From Oxyruncus cristatus (taxonomy: Eukaryota > Chordata > Aves > Passeriformes > Cotingidae), in the NCBI GenBank assembly GCA_013399855.1, contig VXAY01002893.1:551001-615000 (forward strand): a DNA stretch of 64,000 nucleotides, written 5' to 3'. The notes under the pieces are model-generated. The model saw nothing but the letters and a program-made list of their open reading frames with translations. It was not told the DNA's origin and made no database searches. The position numbers and the translations under genes are program-made. Shown piece by piece: positions 1 through 12,000 of the stretch. Every line of letters starts with the position of its first letter. Within the stretch, counting starts at the first letter, position 1.

Positions 1-3000
1 TTAATAAACTGAAGGTATGATTTGATAGAAACAATATGAGATTCAACATTAAGAACTGAAATATTATATACAAAGAGAAGCTGAATTAGAAAATCAAGAC
101 AAACTGACTAAGCAGCAATATCTCAAAACTGGATGTGGATGTTGAAGTCTGACCCTAAAATGTGATATTTTTTCAAAATTGAAAGGGAGTATTGTAGTAT
201 GTCTTAATAAGAGTTGGGTATTAAATACATATCTCATTCTGGATTGTTAAAGATTTATACAAGTCTTATGTATAATTTTTGAGAAACACATTTGAAAAAG
301 ATATAGACAACTTGGAAAGAACCCAGAAGGTAACAACGAGTGTCACAAGAAATTTCAAGATGTGTTGAAAGAATTGGTTTGTTCTTCCTCAAAAAAGAAG
401 ACTGAAAATATATGTTAACCTATTTTGTGAAAAAGACACTGGAAGAGAACAACAAATATTTCTGGAAAACTAGTTAGGCTGAATACTGAGAGAAATTTTA
501 AAGTATGGAACCAAATATTAAAAAAATATAGAATGTCATTCACTGGAAATGACCTCAACCAAAGCATATAAGAGGTTTATTGTGGCTGGTGGACATGCAC
601 ACACCTGCTCCAGAGAAGAGGTTGAGATTGCATCTACACATACATCATTATACTGTTAGATGTTAAATAAATTATTGCTTGTTAGATTACTTGAAATTGT
701 AACTTAAATAGCTTAATTGTAGTCATACGTACTGAATTTCTACATCTTTTTACTGAAACAAGATTTCTTTGCTGAGGAGCCTGTGATATCCTTATCACTA
801 GAATGTGAAAACAGGGAAGAGGATGAGTTCTATTAACTCTACTGAGTATTCAGCTTCACAGAAATGTAGGCAGAAAAAATTTAGGCTTCATTATTGTGTT
901 TAGCATAAGCACATTACTGACATATAGTTTATGGTGGTGATTTTTAAGCAAAAGAGGCTCAGGTTTATTGGGGAATACACATACAACACAGTAATGGCTT
1001 TTGTTGGAGCCTTTGGACAGGATACTGGCATTACTTTGGAATCAGCTCTTTTGATTAACAGCCTGAAATGTTAAATTACAATGAGAAGCATGGTGAAAAT
1101 GCTGTACAGCTGAGGTATATTTAAGTGAATCTTTTGTATAGCCATCAAGGAAAGTGATTCATCAAAGCTTTAACAAATACTATTTGGAAATGAATGCAAA
1201 ATGAAGGTATAAATTAGCAAAAACAGAGGTTTAGCAAGTATATGAGAAGGTCACTACTTCAGAGCATGGTATTTTTGGAGGCAACGATGTCTTCTTAATT
1301 GGGCCAAGTAAACCAGGATTGAGCATGGAACCAGACAGCAAGCTGCTGACAGATTTTACTCTGTGAAAGTGGTTAATTTTAATATTATCTATAGAAGAAC
1401 ATAGTGCGTTTGTCAGATTCTGCTGAAGTAAACCTCTAGCTTCCTGCAATCATTTCAGAGTGACTGAACAGAGTCAAACTCAGCACATGTCAGGTGTGTT
1501 GAGCAGTCCTCACTTTATCTAATCTAGCAGTCAACTCAGGCATTTCAGGAAAATGCTTCTGTTTACGGTCCCTGCTTCAGGGAAAAAATTACTCCATTTA
1601 TGTAGTTTAAAACAAATCAACATCAAAGTGCTTTATTGATTTATAAATGACACACGAATAACTGGCAATCAGTGAACTACTCATCAAGTTCAGGATCAGG
1701 ATCAGTAATATAACAGATAGACACAACATATGACTCAGAAATTTAATAAACATGTAACATTTTTTGAACTTGCTTTTTTAACCCTGAATGGTTCTAGTAC
1801 ACAAACATGTACACATCCATACACATCACAGGAGCCATCACAGGCACCATGCTCTACCCATCCCCTCCTGGGATGCTGTGTGGGTATCCCCTTGCACCCC
1901 CTGGGAAGATACATGTGCCGTTTTTCACCCCACAGAGCCCTGGTCTGTGCTCACTGCAGGTAGAAAGCATCACCAAGAACTGACCTTGTAGCAATATAGT
2001 ACATGCACTGCCAGGACAAGTTCCTTAAACACGCAGTAAGGTTTAAAGAGCAATAAGCTTTTCTGAGTCATAGATGCTAGGGCTGGATAAAATCTAATAA
2101 ATTTTCTAGGCTGTTTCTCTGCTGGCACTGAAATGCTCCCCAGGGTACACTTCTGTATTTTCCAGACTTAGTCCAGTATAGTTTTACATGCATCATGCAG
2201 TGTGCCTTCATGTCCAAATTTTGTTTATTCCTTTTTTATATCTGGTTTGTGTTCAGGTAAAAATATGAAATGAAGACAATAGCTCTTTTCTGAAAATTCC
2301 TGGTAAAGCCTACTATTCTCAGGTGTCCCTTTGACATGAATATAAAGTGCAATCCAATAGTAAAATGAATGCCATGAATAGTGTTTCACCTCATGTGCAA
2401 ACTTGGTGTAAGATGAAGGAAAATACCTGCTGGCAATAAGCCACTGGTACAGGGACAGCACCAGAAGGAACCTGAACAGAACACCTCTAACAGTTATATA
2501 TTTCCCCACTATGATACATGCAAAACCAATTCTAGTAATAACATTAAGAACTATCGACCTGCAAGAAACTGAGGGACAAACATAGAAATAAAGTAACAGC
2601 TGACAAGTAGAAATAAAAACATTGAAGAAATTATGGCTGTGATTACACGTAAAATGCAGATAGCTACCCAGGCAGAACCTTTCTGTGTACTCTGAGCCTC
2701 CTCAAGGCACTGCTTATCACGCATTAAAACACACAGACTTTGGCTTTTTGTTCCTCATTGGCAACTTCATGATGAAATATTTCAAACTTGTAGTAGGACA
2801 GCTTCAAATCACAAAAACCTACTCCCAGCTGAAGCTAGTAGCAGATCAGCTCTGGATTTCAAAGGCAAAAGGGTAAGTTTGGAAAAATTTGAAAGACTTG
2901 CGTATACAATTTTTTGCATACTATCTGCCAATCTATGATGAGTTTTTTTTGCCATTTGAGCTATAGGATCTGTTAGAGAGGTTAAACCATTACAAATGGA

Positions 3001-3574
3001 AAGCCCTGTAAACCAGTCACTTATTTTTCTTTTTCTATTTTTTTTTCTGAAATGTAAATGCTTATCCAATTATGTTTTTTAATTCATGAATAGTGATTTC
3101 AGTTTCCTTCTCTATTAAAAAACCAGCAGGGAGTCACTGCAACTTCTGAGCTGATTCAGACATAAATGCTGGTTTTTTTCTGTGAGGAAATGAATATTCT
3201 CTCAGTACTTGCCTGAGGATTATATTACTAAACAGTGAAATACAATGAAAAGCCAGGGTAATTTTTATCTCTTTTTTTTTTTTTCCCCCTCCATTTTTCT
3301 CTAAGGAAAAAGGCTTAAAGAAATCAAGCAGTTTGATTTCAAAACATAGATAATCCCTTTCATTAAAAAAAAAAAAAAAACCCAAAACATACCAAAATCC
3401 AAATGAATTAGATTCTTAAATCCTTCCCTTTTCCCTGGGCACCAAGGGCCCTCACCAAACCCCAGAGGAAGGCACAAAGGGTATAGGTGGCACTGCACTA
3501 CAATTTTTCTTGGTCTTCATCAATTGATAAAACCAAAGTATAGCAGAACTAGAAGTGGAGCTGACCCTTTAGAC
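1..3574. other. AT-rich non-coding stretch, no gene recognised
   Basis: No reading frame longer than about 95 codons is present, and none resembles a protein I know. Around 1790-1990 base composition becomes more GC-rich (CCATCC, CCCCTCCTGGG, CACCCCCTGGG) for about 200 bp. At 3272-3290 and 3365-3380 there are long T and A homopolymer runs. Nothing else stands out. It could be intergenic or intronic. Confidence 0.6.
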
Positions 3575-3886
3575 ACAGAGTCACGGAATGGGTAAGGTTG
3601 GAAGGGAAAACAGTGGGTCATCTGGACCAACCTCTCTGCTTAAGCAGGGTCATTCTCGAGCACATTGCACAGGATTGCCTCCAGAAGGTTCTTGAATATC
3701 TCTAGTGAGTGCTACTCCATAAACTCTCTTGGCAATCTGTTCCAGTGCTCGGTCACATGCACAGTAAAGAAGTTCTTCCTCCTATTCAGGTGAAACTTCC
3801 TGTGGATCATTTTCGTCCATTGTTTCTTGTCCTATTGCTTTGCACCATTGAGAAGAACCTGGCTCCACGCTTTTGACAGAATCACA
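3575..3886 (-). mobile_element. CR1 LINE, 3' part of an outer copy interrupted by a second CR1
   Basis: The plus strand reads as the reverse complement of a CR1 3' end: degenerate terminal repeats (cagagtcacggaatgg), then text shared with the copy at 24193 (ccaacctctctgct, aagcagggtcat, cttgtcctattgctttgcac, agaacctggctcca). The match to the 24-kb copy runs to about 3886 and stops where a new CR1 3' end begins. The rest of the element resumes at about 4867. It belongs to the same CR1 subfamily as the 24-kb copy and is non-coding here (ORF2 C-terminus and 3' UTR). Confidence 0.93.
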
Positions 3887-4868
3887 GACTCATTTCAGTT
3901 GGAAAAGACCTCTGAGATCATCGAGTCCAACATTTGACAAATCACCACCTTGTCAACTAGACCATGGCACTAAATATCCAGTCATTTCTCGAACACCTCC
4001 AGGGATGGTGATTCAACCGCCTCCCTGAGCAGCTGTTATAATGCTCAACAACCCTTTCAGTCAAAAAATTCTTCCAGATGTCCAACCTGAACCACGGAGC
4101 AGCATGAGGTTATATTCTCTCATCCTGTCACTAGTTGCCAGGGAGAAGAGACCAACTCCCACCTCACTACAACCTCCTTTCAGGTAGTTTTAGAGAGCAA
4201 TATCATCTCCCCCAAGCCTCCTTTTGTCCAGGTTAAACAACTCAGCAACTCTTTCAGCTGCTTCTCGTATGACTCGTATGACTTCTCATATGACTTCTCT
4301 CTAGACCCTTCACCAGCTCTGTTGCCCTTTTCTAGATGTACTTGAGCTCCTCAAAGTTTTTCTTGCAGAGACAGGCCCAGAACTGAACACAGTACTCAAA
4401 GTCCAGCTTCACCAGTGTTGAGTAGAGAGGGACAATCACTTCCCTGGTCCTGCTGGCAGCAGGATGCTGATAGAAGTCAGGGTGCCATTGACCTTCCTGG
4501 CTACCTGGGCACAGTGCTGGCTCATGTTCAGCCAGCTGTTGACTGGTACCCCAAGGTGCTTTTCCACTGGACTGTTTTCTAGCTATTCTTCCCCCAGCCC
4601 GTAGTGCTGCGTGGGATTGTTGTGACCTGAGTGAAAGACCTGGCACTTGGTCTTGTTGAACCTCATACTAATGTTGAACCTCAGCCCATTGATCCATCCT
4701 TTCCAGATCCCTTTGCAGACCCTTCCTAACCCCAGCATATCAACTGTCCCACCCAACTTGGTGTCATTTGCAAACTGACTGAGGGTACACTCAAGCTCCT
4801 CATCTAGATCATGAATAACAATACTATTAAATACTATGACTGGTCCCTTGGGGAACCCCACTTAGTGA
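3887..4868 (-). mobile_element. CR1 LINE inserted inside another CR1
   Basis: It begins with the CR1 3' terminal repeat in reverse (cagaatcacagactcat), followed by text of a different CR1 subfamily from the flanking copy (ctctgagatcatcgagtcc, acacctccagggatggtga). It ends at about 4868 within the RT region, where the outer copy resumes, so it is 5'-truncated at about 980 bp, as is usual for CR1. TGACA occurs at both junctions (3884-3888 and 4866-4870). This may be target-site microhomology or chance, because CR1 itself has TGACA at that position. A short internal tandem of CGTATGACT-like units lies at about 4266-4300. Confidence 0.92.
4332..4861 (-). pseudogene. CR1 ORF2 reverse transcriptase C-terminal remnant (inner copy)
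   Basis: Translated from the minus strand, this is the end of a non-LTR retrotransposon reverse transcriptase, the enzyme that copies CR1 RNA at a nicked target. The upstream open piece (4861 to 4583) has the palm-domain block HDLDEELECTLSQFANDTKL, where the usual catalytic FADD of CR1 is FAND, so one active-site aspartate is lost. It goes on to the CR1 hallmark [10 protein letters not shown]. The reading then moves to another frame (4646 to 4332), with [20 protein letters not shown] and YCVQFWA. The frame change and the missing residue show a dead copy. The ORFs on the opposite strand here are shadows. Confidence 0.88.
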
Positions 4869-5572
4869 CACCCTCTCTTCAGATACTTATGTGCATTAAT
4901 AAGGTCTCCTCTCAGTCATCTCTTCTGAAGGCTGAACAGGCCCATCCCCCTCAGTCTTTCCTTCTAAGAGAGTTGCTCCAGTCCCTTAATCATATTTGGC
5001 ACCTTCTGCTGTGCCCCCTCTGGGAGCTCCCTATACAAGTCTCTCTTTCATTGAGGAGCCCAGGACTGGACACAGCACAGCAGATGTGGCCTCACTAGGG
5101 CTGACTAGATGGGCAGGATCTCCTTCCTTGCCCTGTTGGCAGTGCTCTTCCTGATGCAGTTCAGGATACCCCTGTCCTTCCTAGCCACAAGGCAACACTC
5201 ATGCACAACTTGTTGTCCACCAGGATACTCAGGTCCTTCTCTTCAGAACTGCTTTCCAGTAGGTCAACCCACAGCCTGTGCTGGTGCCTGGGGTTATTAT
5301 TGAATAGCTGTTGAATTTCATACCTTTCTTCTCTGTCCATCTCTCCAACCTTTTGAGGTCCTTCTGGAGGTCTGCACAACCCTCTGGGGTATCACCCACT
5401 CCTCCCAGCTTTGTGTCTTCAGTGAACTTGCTGAGGAGGATCTACCCCTTCATCCTAGACAGTGATGAAAAAGTTAAACGATACTGGGCCCAGTACTGAA
5501 CCTTGGGGAACACCACTAGTGACAGGCCTTAAACTAGACTCTGTGTCACTGACTACAACTCTCTGGGATCTT
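4867..5572 (-). mobile_element. CR1 LINE, 5' part of the outer interrupted copy
   Basis: This is the continuation of the CR1 at 3575-3886. The sequence after the inner insertion (ctcttcagatacttatg, attaaggtc-like text, cagggctgaacagg-like text) is what directly follows 'cctggctcca' in the uninterrupted copy at 24193-25525. The element then runs through the RT region and stops at about 5572 (5' truncation). The outer copy totals about 1 kb without the insert. Confidence 0.92.
5161..5572 (-). pseudogene. CR1 ORF2 reverse transcriptase remnant (outer copy)
   Basis: On the minus strand the start of this block encodes the RT motif [17 protein letters not shown], then an in-frame stop before [11 protein letters not shown]. 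Further on, in a shifted frame, it gives the catalytic region as FTED, where CR1 normally has FxDD. The C-terminal part reads NPRHQHRLWVDLLESSSEEK and DLSILVDNK, as in other avian CR1 ORF2 proteins. The stops, frame changes and altered active site mean it is not functional. It matches the 24-kb copy block for block. Confidence 0.87.
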
Positions 5573-6054
5573 GTTTCTTGAATGTTTTCTACTTTTTCAA
5601 CACATGTAATTTCAGGAAACATGGGTGGAATGAATCAAGTCACTAAACCAGGGATTTGGAAAAGAGATTGAAAAGAACAATTTTTCACCTTCTGTAAAAT
5701 CCCCAGCAGCTTAGAAATTCAGTAGTAAGATTCTGCTTTTCAACACCAAACTTTCTACACTGATTTGTATTGTATTTGGAGGAATGAGAGTAAGCTTAAG
5801 TTCAATAAATCTAAACTGCATTTAGCACAAAATGTTCTGCAATAGGAATGATGCTGAAAATAAGTTTAAATATCCAAAGTTGGAAACCAAAATTACAGCA
5901 TAAAAATGAATAATTCTGTAGCATAAAAGCAAAGAAAATCAGTTAACATTAATAAAACCATAATTACTTATTATTTATACAAAGATTTTATGACTGATAC
6001 CAGCAGACTTCTTTCTGTCTTCCTCTGTTCTGAAAGCCTTTTGTCTTTCTCTGT
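5573..6054. other. AT-rich spacer between two CR1 copies
   Basis: I see no gene, repeat or signal here. It is plain AT-rich sequence. Confidence 0.6.
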
Positions 6055-6610
6055 TCTGCAGCCTGAGAGCGTAGGAGCAGCTGCACAGGGTCAGACCAGA
6101 GGTTTGTCTAGCCCAATAGCTGGTCTGTGGCAGTAGTAACCAGAAAAATCTTATAGAAAGATTAAGGGAAAATGGAAAATATTATAAAGCAATTTTCCTT
6201 TTATATCCTATCAGTTTCTGACAATCATGAGGATTAAGAACTTCTGAGCTGCAGGTTAGGCACAAGACTCATTTTTAATAGTTGCTGACTGACTTTTCCC
6301 CATATACCAAACTAATCCCTTTTTCAATTCAACAAAGCATTTTGTGACATTCTTTTGTCTGAATTGAGCCTGTTATCAAATAATTTCACTGGTTATGACC
6401 AGTTTTCTGTATCATGGGAAGTAGTGAATAATCATACTCCACTTTCTTACCCACACATGGAACAGTGATGTCCTGTCTCAGTTGTCTCTTACCCAATAAG
6501 GAGACCTAATTTATTTAGTCTTTCCTATATGGAAATAATTTTTGGGTTTCTCTTCTTGATCATTGTCTAGTTTTTCCATATACTTTCTAAGATGGGAGGG
6601 TAGTAGTTTT
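6055..6610 (-). mobile_element. Ancient, diverged CR1-type LINE 3' end
   Basis: The plus strand shows, in order, ggtcagaccagaggtttgtc, tagcccaatagctggtctg, ttatatcctatcagtttctgac, gacttttccccatata, ttatgaccagttttctgtat, catgggaagtagtgaataat and tagtctttcctatatggaa. This order and wording fit the 3' region, in reverse complement, of an old CR1 group common in turtles, crocodilians and birds (remembered family text, not a search). Divergence is much higher than in the CR1 copies at 3.6, 14 and 24 kb. Both ends are uncertain, and decayed sequence may continue to about 6700. Confidence 0.72.
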
Positions 6611-8113
6611 CAAAGGATGGAATTAACCTTTCCTGGGGAAGATGGTGTACTTGTTTACAAATTCGGTGTTTAGTCACAGTTCATCATCTGAACTCTTCTT
6701 TTGGAAGTCATGGAGACACATTAGCATCTCTAGAATTGTATCACTTGGATATTTTTAAATGAGGTGAGTTATTGTGTTTATTTTACCTTTCTTTTTTCCT
6801 TTTCTTAATGTGGCAAAAGTTGAGCAAACTAATTTGCATTCTAGAGAGCATATACAATATATTTATGCAACTGACATGATGAACAATTTGTGGTCTGGTT
6901 TCAGTGGTTTTATTAATACTATCTACATTTGCCTTGTCTTTTGACAGCTACCAAGTGTTGAGTGAATTCCAACAGAATGAGTAAAAAAGTTGTGCTAATT
7001 TCCATAAATTATTCTTCTTGAGATTTTTTTTTGGTTCACCTGAAAACAAAACAATAAATGAGTGCAGTGTCAGATATAATTGCAGGTCTGTAACTGGAAA
7101 GTGAAAGCAAGATTCCTCTGTAGTATCCACAAGAAAAACCTTATCAAAATCACTAAATGCGTTCTGTAATATTTTTATGACAGTAAATAATCCTGACAAT
7201 AGTATTGTGGATTTTTTAAAATATATTCATTATGATATTTTATTTTTGTAGTGAATTTCATATCAGTAATTTTTTTTGTCATATATTTAGCAGCTCTAAA
7301 AATATCCAGTTTAGTCCTGTGCTTACTGTAATTTTATATTTCAAAAGAATAGCAGCAACAAGCAAGGAAAGTAGCTGCATTCTCTCTTGTAAGGTCACAG
7401 CAACATTCATATAAAATCCTTATCAGAAGAATCTTCTTTCTTTCCTATTAAAGATACTTTTAAAGAATTTGCATGAGTTACTGACCAGCTAGTGTGCAGC
7501 CTTTAATGATTTGTTTTCACAGAGCAAGTGATCAGGGACAATTTCTGGAAGAATGAGAGGTCTTGGTGGTCTGTACCTTTCAAACTTAAGACTCTGTGCT
7601 TATATGGACAAATTTCTCTTTCCTCTCCGTTGATTTAAGGAAAAACAACTGAAGAATAATCCTTTTGAATCATGTTCTGTCTAAGTGGTCCTTGGATAAT
7701 AAAGGAATCTATTCCATTCTGTGGTCATCTAATCTAGTCCTCTGAACTGAAGTGGGTGTGAATTTGCCACAGAATTTTATGAAGAAGGGATGCATAGAAG
7801 AAAAGAAGCATTATTACTCTCACAGGTAATTTGGTTTTGGGGAGTAGAATCTTGGACAAAAGTAGTATGTGGAATTTATGAAAGATTTTGGATTAATTTG
7901 AACTATAATAAAACTTCTAATGAATTACCTTTTTGGTCTTTGCAGAAATGATCTCTGTGAGCAAATGTGATTTTTTAGGCAGAAAGGATTAGGGATGAAG
8001 GAGGCTAGGCCAGAAGTACACAACTGACATAATTTTGTTGTCAATATTGTTGTTTTAAAGGGAAAGTAAGAGAATGACGTTGAATGTTTTGGAAACAAAT
8101 AAAACATAAATTA

Positions 8114-8160
8114 ATTATGATGCATTAATGGAAAGACATTATGATACATTAATGGAAAAA
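8114..8160. repeat. Two-copy tandem duplication, 24-bp unit
   Basis: attatgatgcattaatgg followed by aaagac is repeated directly as attatgatacattaatgg followed by aaaaaa. The two units differ at one internal base before the tail. Confidence 0.8.
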
Positions 8161-8777
8161 AAAGATTCTGTATATAGTTGCTTTAATATTACATTTTAAA
8201 GATCAGTCTAACCGGAGTAGATTAAAAGGTGATTTTTATATTTATAACATTATTTCTGACAAAAAACCAAAAAAAATAAGGAAACTCAAAGGGATTATTA
8301 TATCTTTTAAGAAATTAGAAAAGAGTCATTACTTTGAGAATTTATAATACTTCAGATACTGTTTTCCTTTTCTATAAGAGACTGGATACTAGCATAGTCC
8401 TTTCTCAGAGAACATGGAGATGTTCAGCTAATGAAAGAACTTAGAGTATGCTGTGCCTTTAAAGGCAGATGAAAACTATTTTTGATATCTGGATATGAAC
8501 TGGAGAAGGACAGCTTATTCATTTCTAATCTGCAAGACATTTTATGAAGTAAAAGAGTTTAAATATCTCCAAAGAAAGCAGTGCCAAGATCAAAAGAGAG
8601 GGAGATGTCGAAAAGAAATTTTCCAAAAGACAAGACCTATTGTCTTCTAAGACAAAATTAGAATAAGTGAAGTTTTAAAGTACTATGAAATGCTCTGTAC
8701 AGGCTTAAGATATATCATTGAATGCTGGTCATTAACAAAAAGAAAGCAAAATAACATTTTCCCCTTTTACTCCACAG

Positions 8778-9024
8778 ATCCCTGATGTCAAACTTGGAAG
8801 TTTTTATTATACACATGCTCTATCAACCATCCACCTGTAAGCATATATCAGCTTTCCGTGCCCCCTTACTTGCTCTTTTGGAGCAGCTGATGCAGAATGC
8901 TTGTCTAATTTTGGAAGTGAGGCACGATGTCCGTGTTACCAGCAGTAACTGGACAAACCCCCCACTCACTGTCACCATGATCTTTTTCAATGTTTCTGAA
9001 GATATTTTCAATGATTGGTTGTGA
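8778..9024 (+). other. Weak terminal-exon or ORF candidate, 82 codons after a good splice acceptor
   Basis: A strong 3' splice site (cattttccccttttactccacag, AG at 8776-8777) is followed at once by an open frame that runs from 8779 to a TGA at 9022-9024. The predicted peptide includes PSTCKHISAFRAPLLALLEQ and two possible N-glycosylation sites (NWT, NVS). I do not recognise the protein. A possible donor (CCT|GTAAGC) at 8837 would give a 59-nt exon in another frame. It may be a chance ORF, a last exon, or part of a non-coding transcript. Confidence 0.2.
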
Positions 9025-12000
9025 TTTTGATCATGAACTGAAGTTAGATTTGATTGTCATGGCAGAACTCCAAACTGCTCTAAACATATCACTAGCCATG
9101 AGCCATTGCTTATGTATTGCAAGGAATACAAATCTCTTAGCCTGTTTTCTATGATTTTCTCACTTATCTGACTAGAGATATGCTTTTACCACTCTTATCT
9201 CATTTTAAATATGGCAGCATTTTTTGTCCTAAGCATTTCTTAATACCAAGTTACCTACAACTCTACATAAAGATTCAGTTATTGACACATGGTGTCTTTG
9301 CATTGTTGAACTGGAAAAATGCGAGTTAAAATTTTGTTCTTGTTGAATTAGAAATATGGACAGCTGCCTTTAAAAAAATGAATACATCAGACACTAGGAG
9401 AGGGATCACTTATGTAACTATGGAGTGGTCTAGAGAAAAAGAACCAAACTACTACATAGTGTTTACACTATTTACAGATGAGACTCTTTCATAAGACATA
9501 GTCTGGCATTATAAAAATGTCTTTAGTATTTGGGATAAAACACGTGAAGCCAATGACTCATAAAGCTTTTGACTGAAAACCTACTCTTGCTTCTTTTGAA
9601 GTCAATATATACTGGTATGTATATATCTTTAGCTTTATGTTATTATACAGAATATGGTACCTCATATCTGATAACAGAGAAAATAGGTATGTATCATATT
9701 TGAAGTCTGGATTCAAAAGAAAAGAACTGTACCTTAGAACATTTGGGAGAAAATTATTAAATGCAGAATAAATAAATTAGCAGATATATTAGATATATTA
9801 ATAAGATTACAACCTTTATGAAACTCATTGCATCTTGTATAATTATTGTGAGAAACTGCAATTTCTGTACTAGTCTACTGGGACGAGAAAAAATAAACAA
9901 ATCCGTACTGTAGCAGACAGGAAAGAATCACTGTAGTCTATTATGTTTCTCACTACCTAATACACTTAAGGACGATTTATTCAACAAAGACAGTTATCTG
10001 AGTTGAGGATGTTCTGAAATATGTCTTAAAAAAAAAAAAAAAGAAAACATTGATCTGTACTGAACTGCCTTTGTGAGTTTCCAATTTGCAATGCGATGCC
10101 GAAGAGGTTTGCTGCATGGGTATTGAAATCAGTTAGACACCTAGACTTCCTCTATCATCAACAGAGAGGAAGAAACACTGTAAGATTCCATATTTACTTT
10201 AGAAATTTATTTTAAGAAGAAATGAAGTCAATTGTATACAGGTCTCTTTGAGTTCACTGACTACAAGGAAATTTTTTTAGCTTCAGATATCTATGTGGCA
10301 GATGTCCATGTTTGGTTAACTGAATGACACTGTGGTTTTCTTATGGTTTTTGTTTGGTTGTTTGGTCGGTTTTTTGTTTTATTCTACACGTTCAATATGT
10401 TATAAAATAAAATATTTTGTTTGTTCAGATTCCTTTTCATAATTTATTACTCAATCTCCCAACCAGTTGAAAATTTTTGTATTCTAAGAAGATTTCTAGC
10501 TGGCAGTTTCATACATTCCAAGAATAAAGGAGTACTTTCTATGAAGAAGAGATAAATTCCAGATGGATTTTTGAACATTTTTACCAATAAGTCCTGTGTC
10601 AAGCTCATACTTTTCATTAACTCCAGCAAACTGGGTGTGTGGAGAGAGTGGACACAGAGGAAGAGGTAGAAAGAATGCAACCCATACTGCCTGGATCCCT
10701 CATAAATTGTTCAGATGATTAACTACCAGCACTGTTACACACAGTTAACCTAACTTCAGATCTGAATTTACCCAGCTTCTTTTTTTTCCTTTGGAGACTT
10801 TTTTTCCTTGTCTCACAGTAAAACACCTGATACACAGTACTTGCAGTAATTATAGATTATTTCTGAAGATTTCATTGAATCTGAGTCTTGAAGGAGTACA
10901 TGCTACCTAATGTCCTAGTCAAAATCAGTTTTACACAATTTAAAATTCTCATATTGAACAAAGTTGGGCTTACTTCTTATTCTGCTAGTCATTCAAATCA
11001 AATAACTATTGCAAAGAAAGACAAGACATTATAAAAACATTTTGAACTTCTATCATTAGAAAATATTGCTCATTACACTAAAAGTTGGGGGTTACAGAGG
11101 ATAAGAAAAACATACATAATACTTATATTTTTTATCTGTCAGAAATGTTAGTGATGAAATTTTAATGTTTTGGGATTCAGAAATAGACCACAAATTATCC
11201 TTCCTGTCTGGATAATTAAGCATTTTAATAGAACCGCAAGAAACATGAAAAAAGTAAAATTATTTTCTCAGATACCTTTTTTTATATTTTTAAATTCTTG
11301 TTTATTTAGTGGAACCTTAATTCTGTCTCTCATACCATTTATTGAAGCAAAACGGGGCAGACAAATTGGATATAACTAGTTTACTTAGTCAAGAACACAA
11401 TACACAATGAAAATATTACTAAGTGAATTCTGTGTCAAATGCTAGAATATGAGTCCAGATACGTATCCAACTCTCATTGGTTTTTTTTGAAAAAAAAAGA
11501 AACGCTTATGAACATTACTGATTTAAAAAGGAACCAAATTCATATGCTTATGTATGTGCACAGAAACACACACTGGCACTTGTCGTCACTGTATGAAGTG
11601 GGGATTAGGGTTTCGAGTGTGGTGGCCTGATCACATCTCTCTGCTTCTCCTGATCATTATATCTCATTCAAAGCAGGGAATTAGACTTTGTCTCCCTAAT
11701 GTCAGTAGATTTTCTCTAGGATTAGGTGTAAAGAAGGCTTCTTGTAACCCCATTTGATTGAACTCTTCTCTGGGAAAAATTAGTCCACTTACATAAGAAT
11801 GTGTGTGTGAGAGAGACAGAGAAAAGAAAAAAAAAAGTACTGTGTCTGTTAACATGCTCTGCTGAAACATTTACCTTGTTACTACTTTACCTGTTTAGCT
11901 TCACGACGTAATTGATTATCTTTTTTTTTTTTATCTTGATTTAAAAAAGAAATTTCTCCTAATGATAGCTTCATTAAGAGTAGCTTATTTGAATAATAGA

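Noticed and set aside
1730..1991. Overlapping plus-strand ORFs with His/Pro-rich text and a 24-nt segment between an acceptor and a donor
   Set aside because: No known family, two frames equally open, and the splice donor (GTAGAA) is weak.
3365..3380. 16-base A-run as a possible tail of a processed pseudogene
   Set aside because: The sequence before it is not recognisable as an mRNA and no target duplication is visible.
4811..5499. Plus-strand ORFs of 62 to 95 codons
   Set aside because: Antisense shadows of the CR1 RT remnants.
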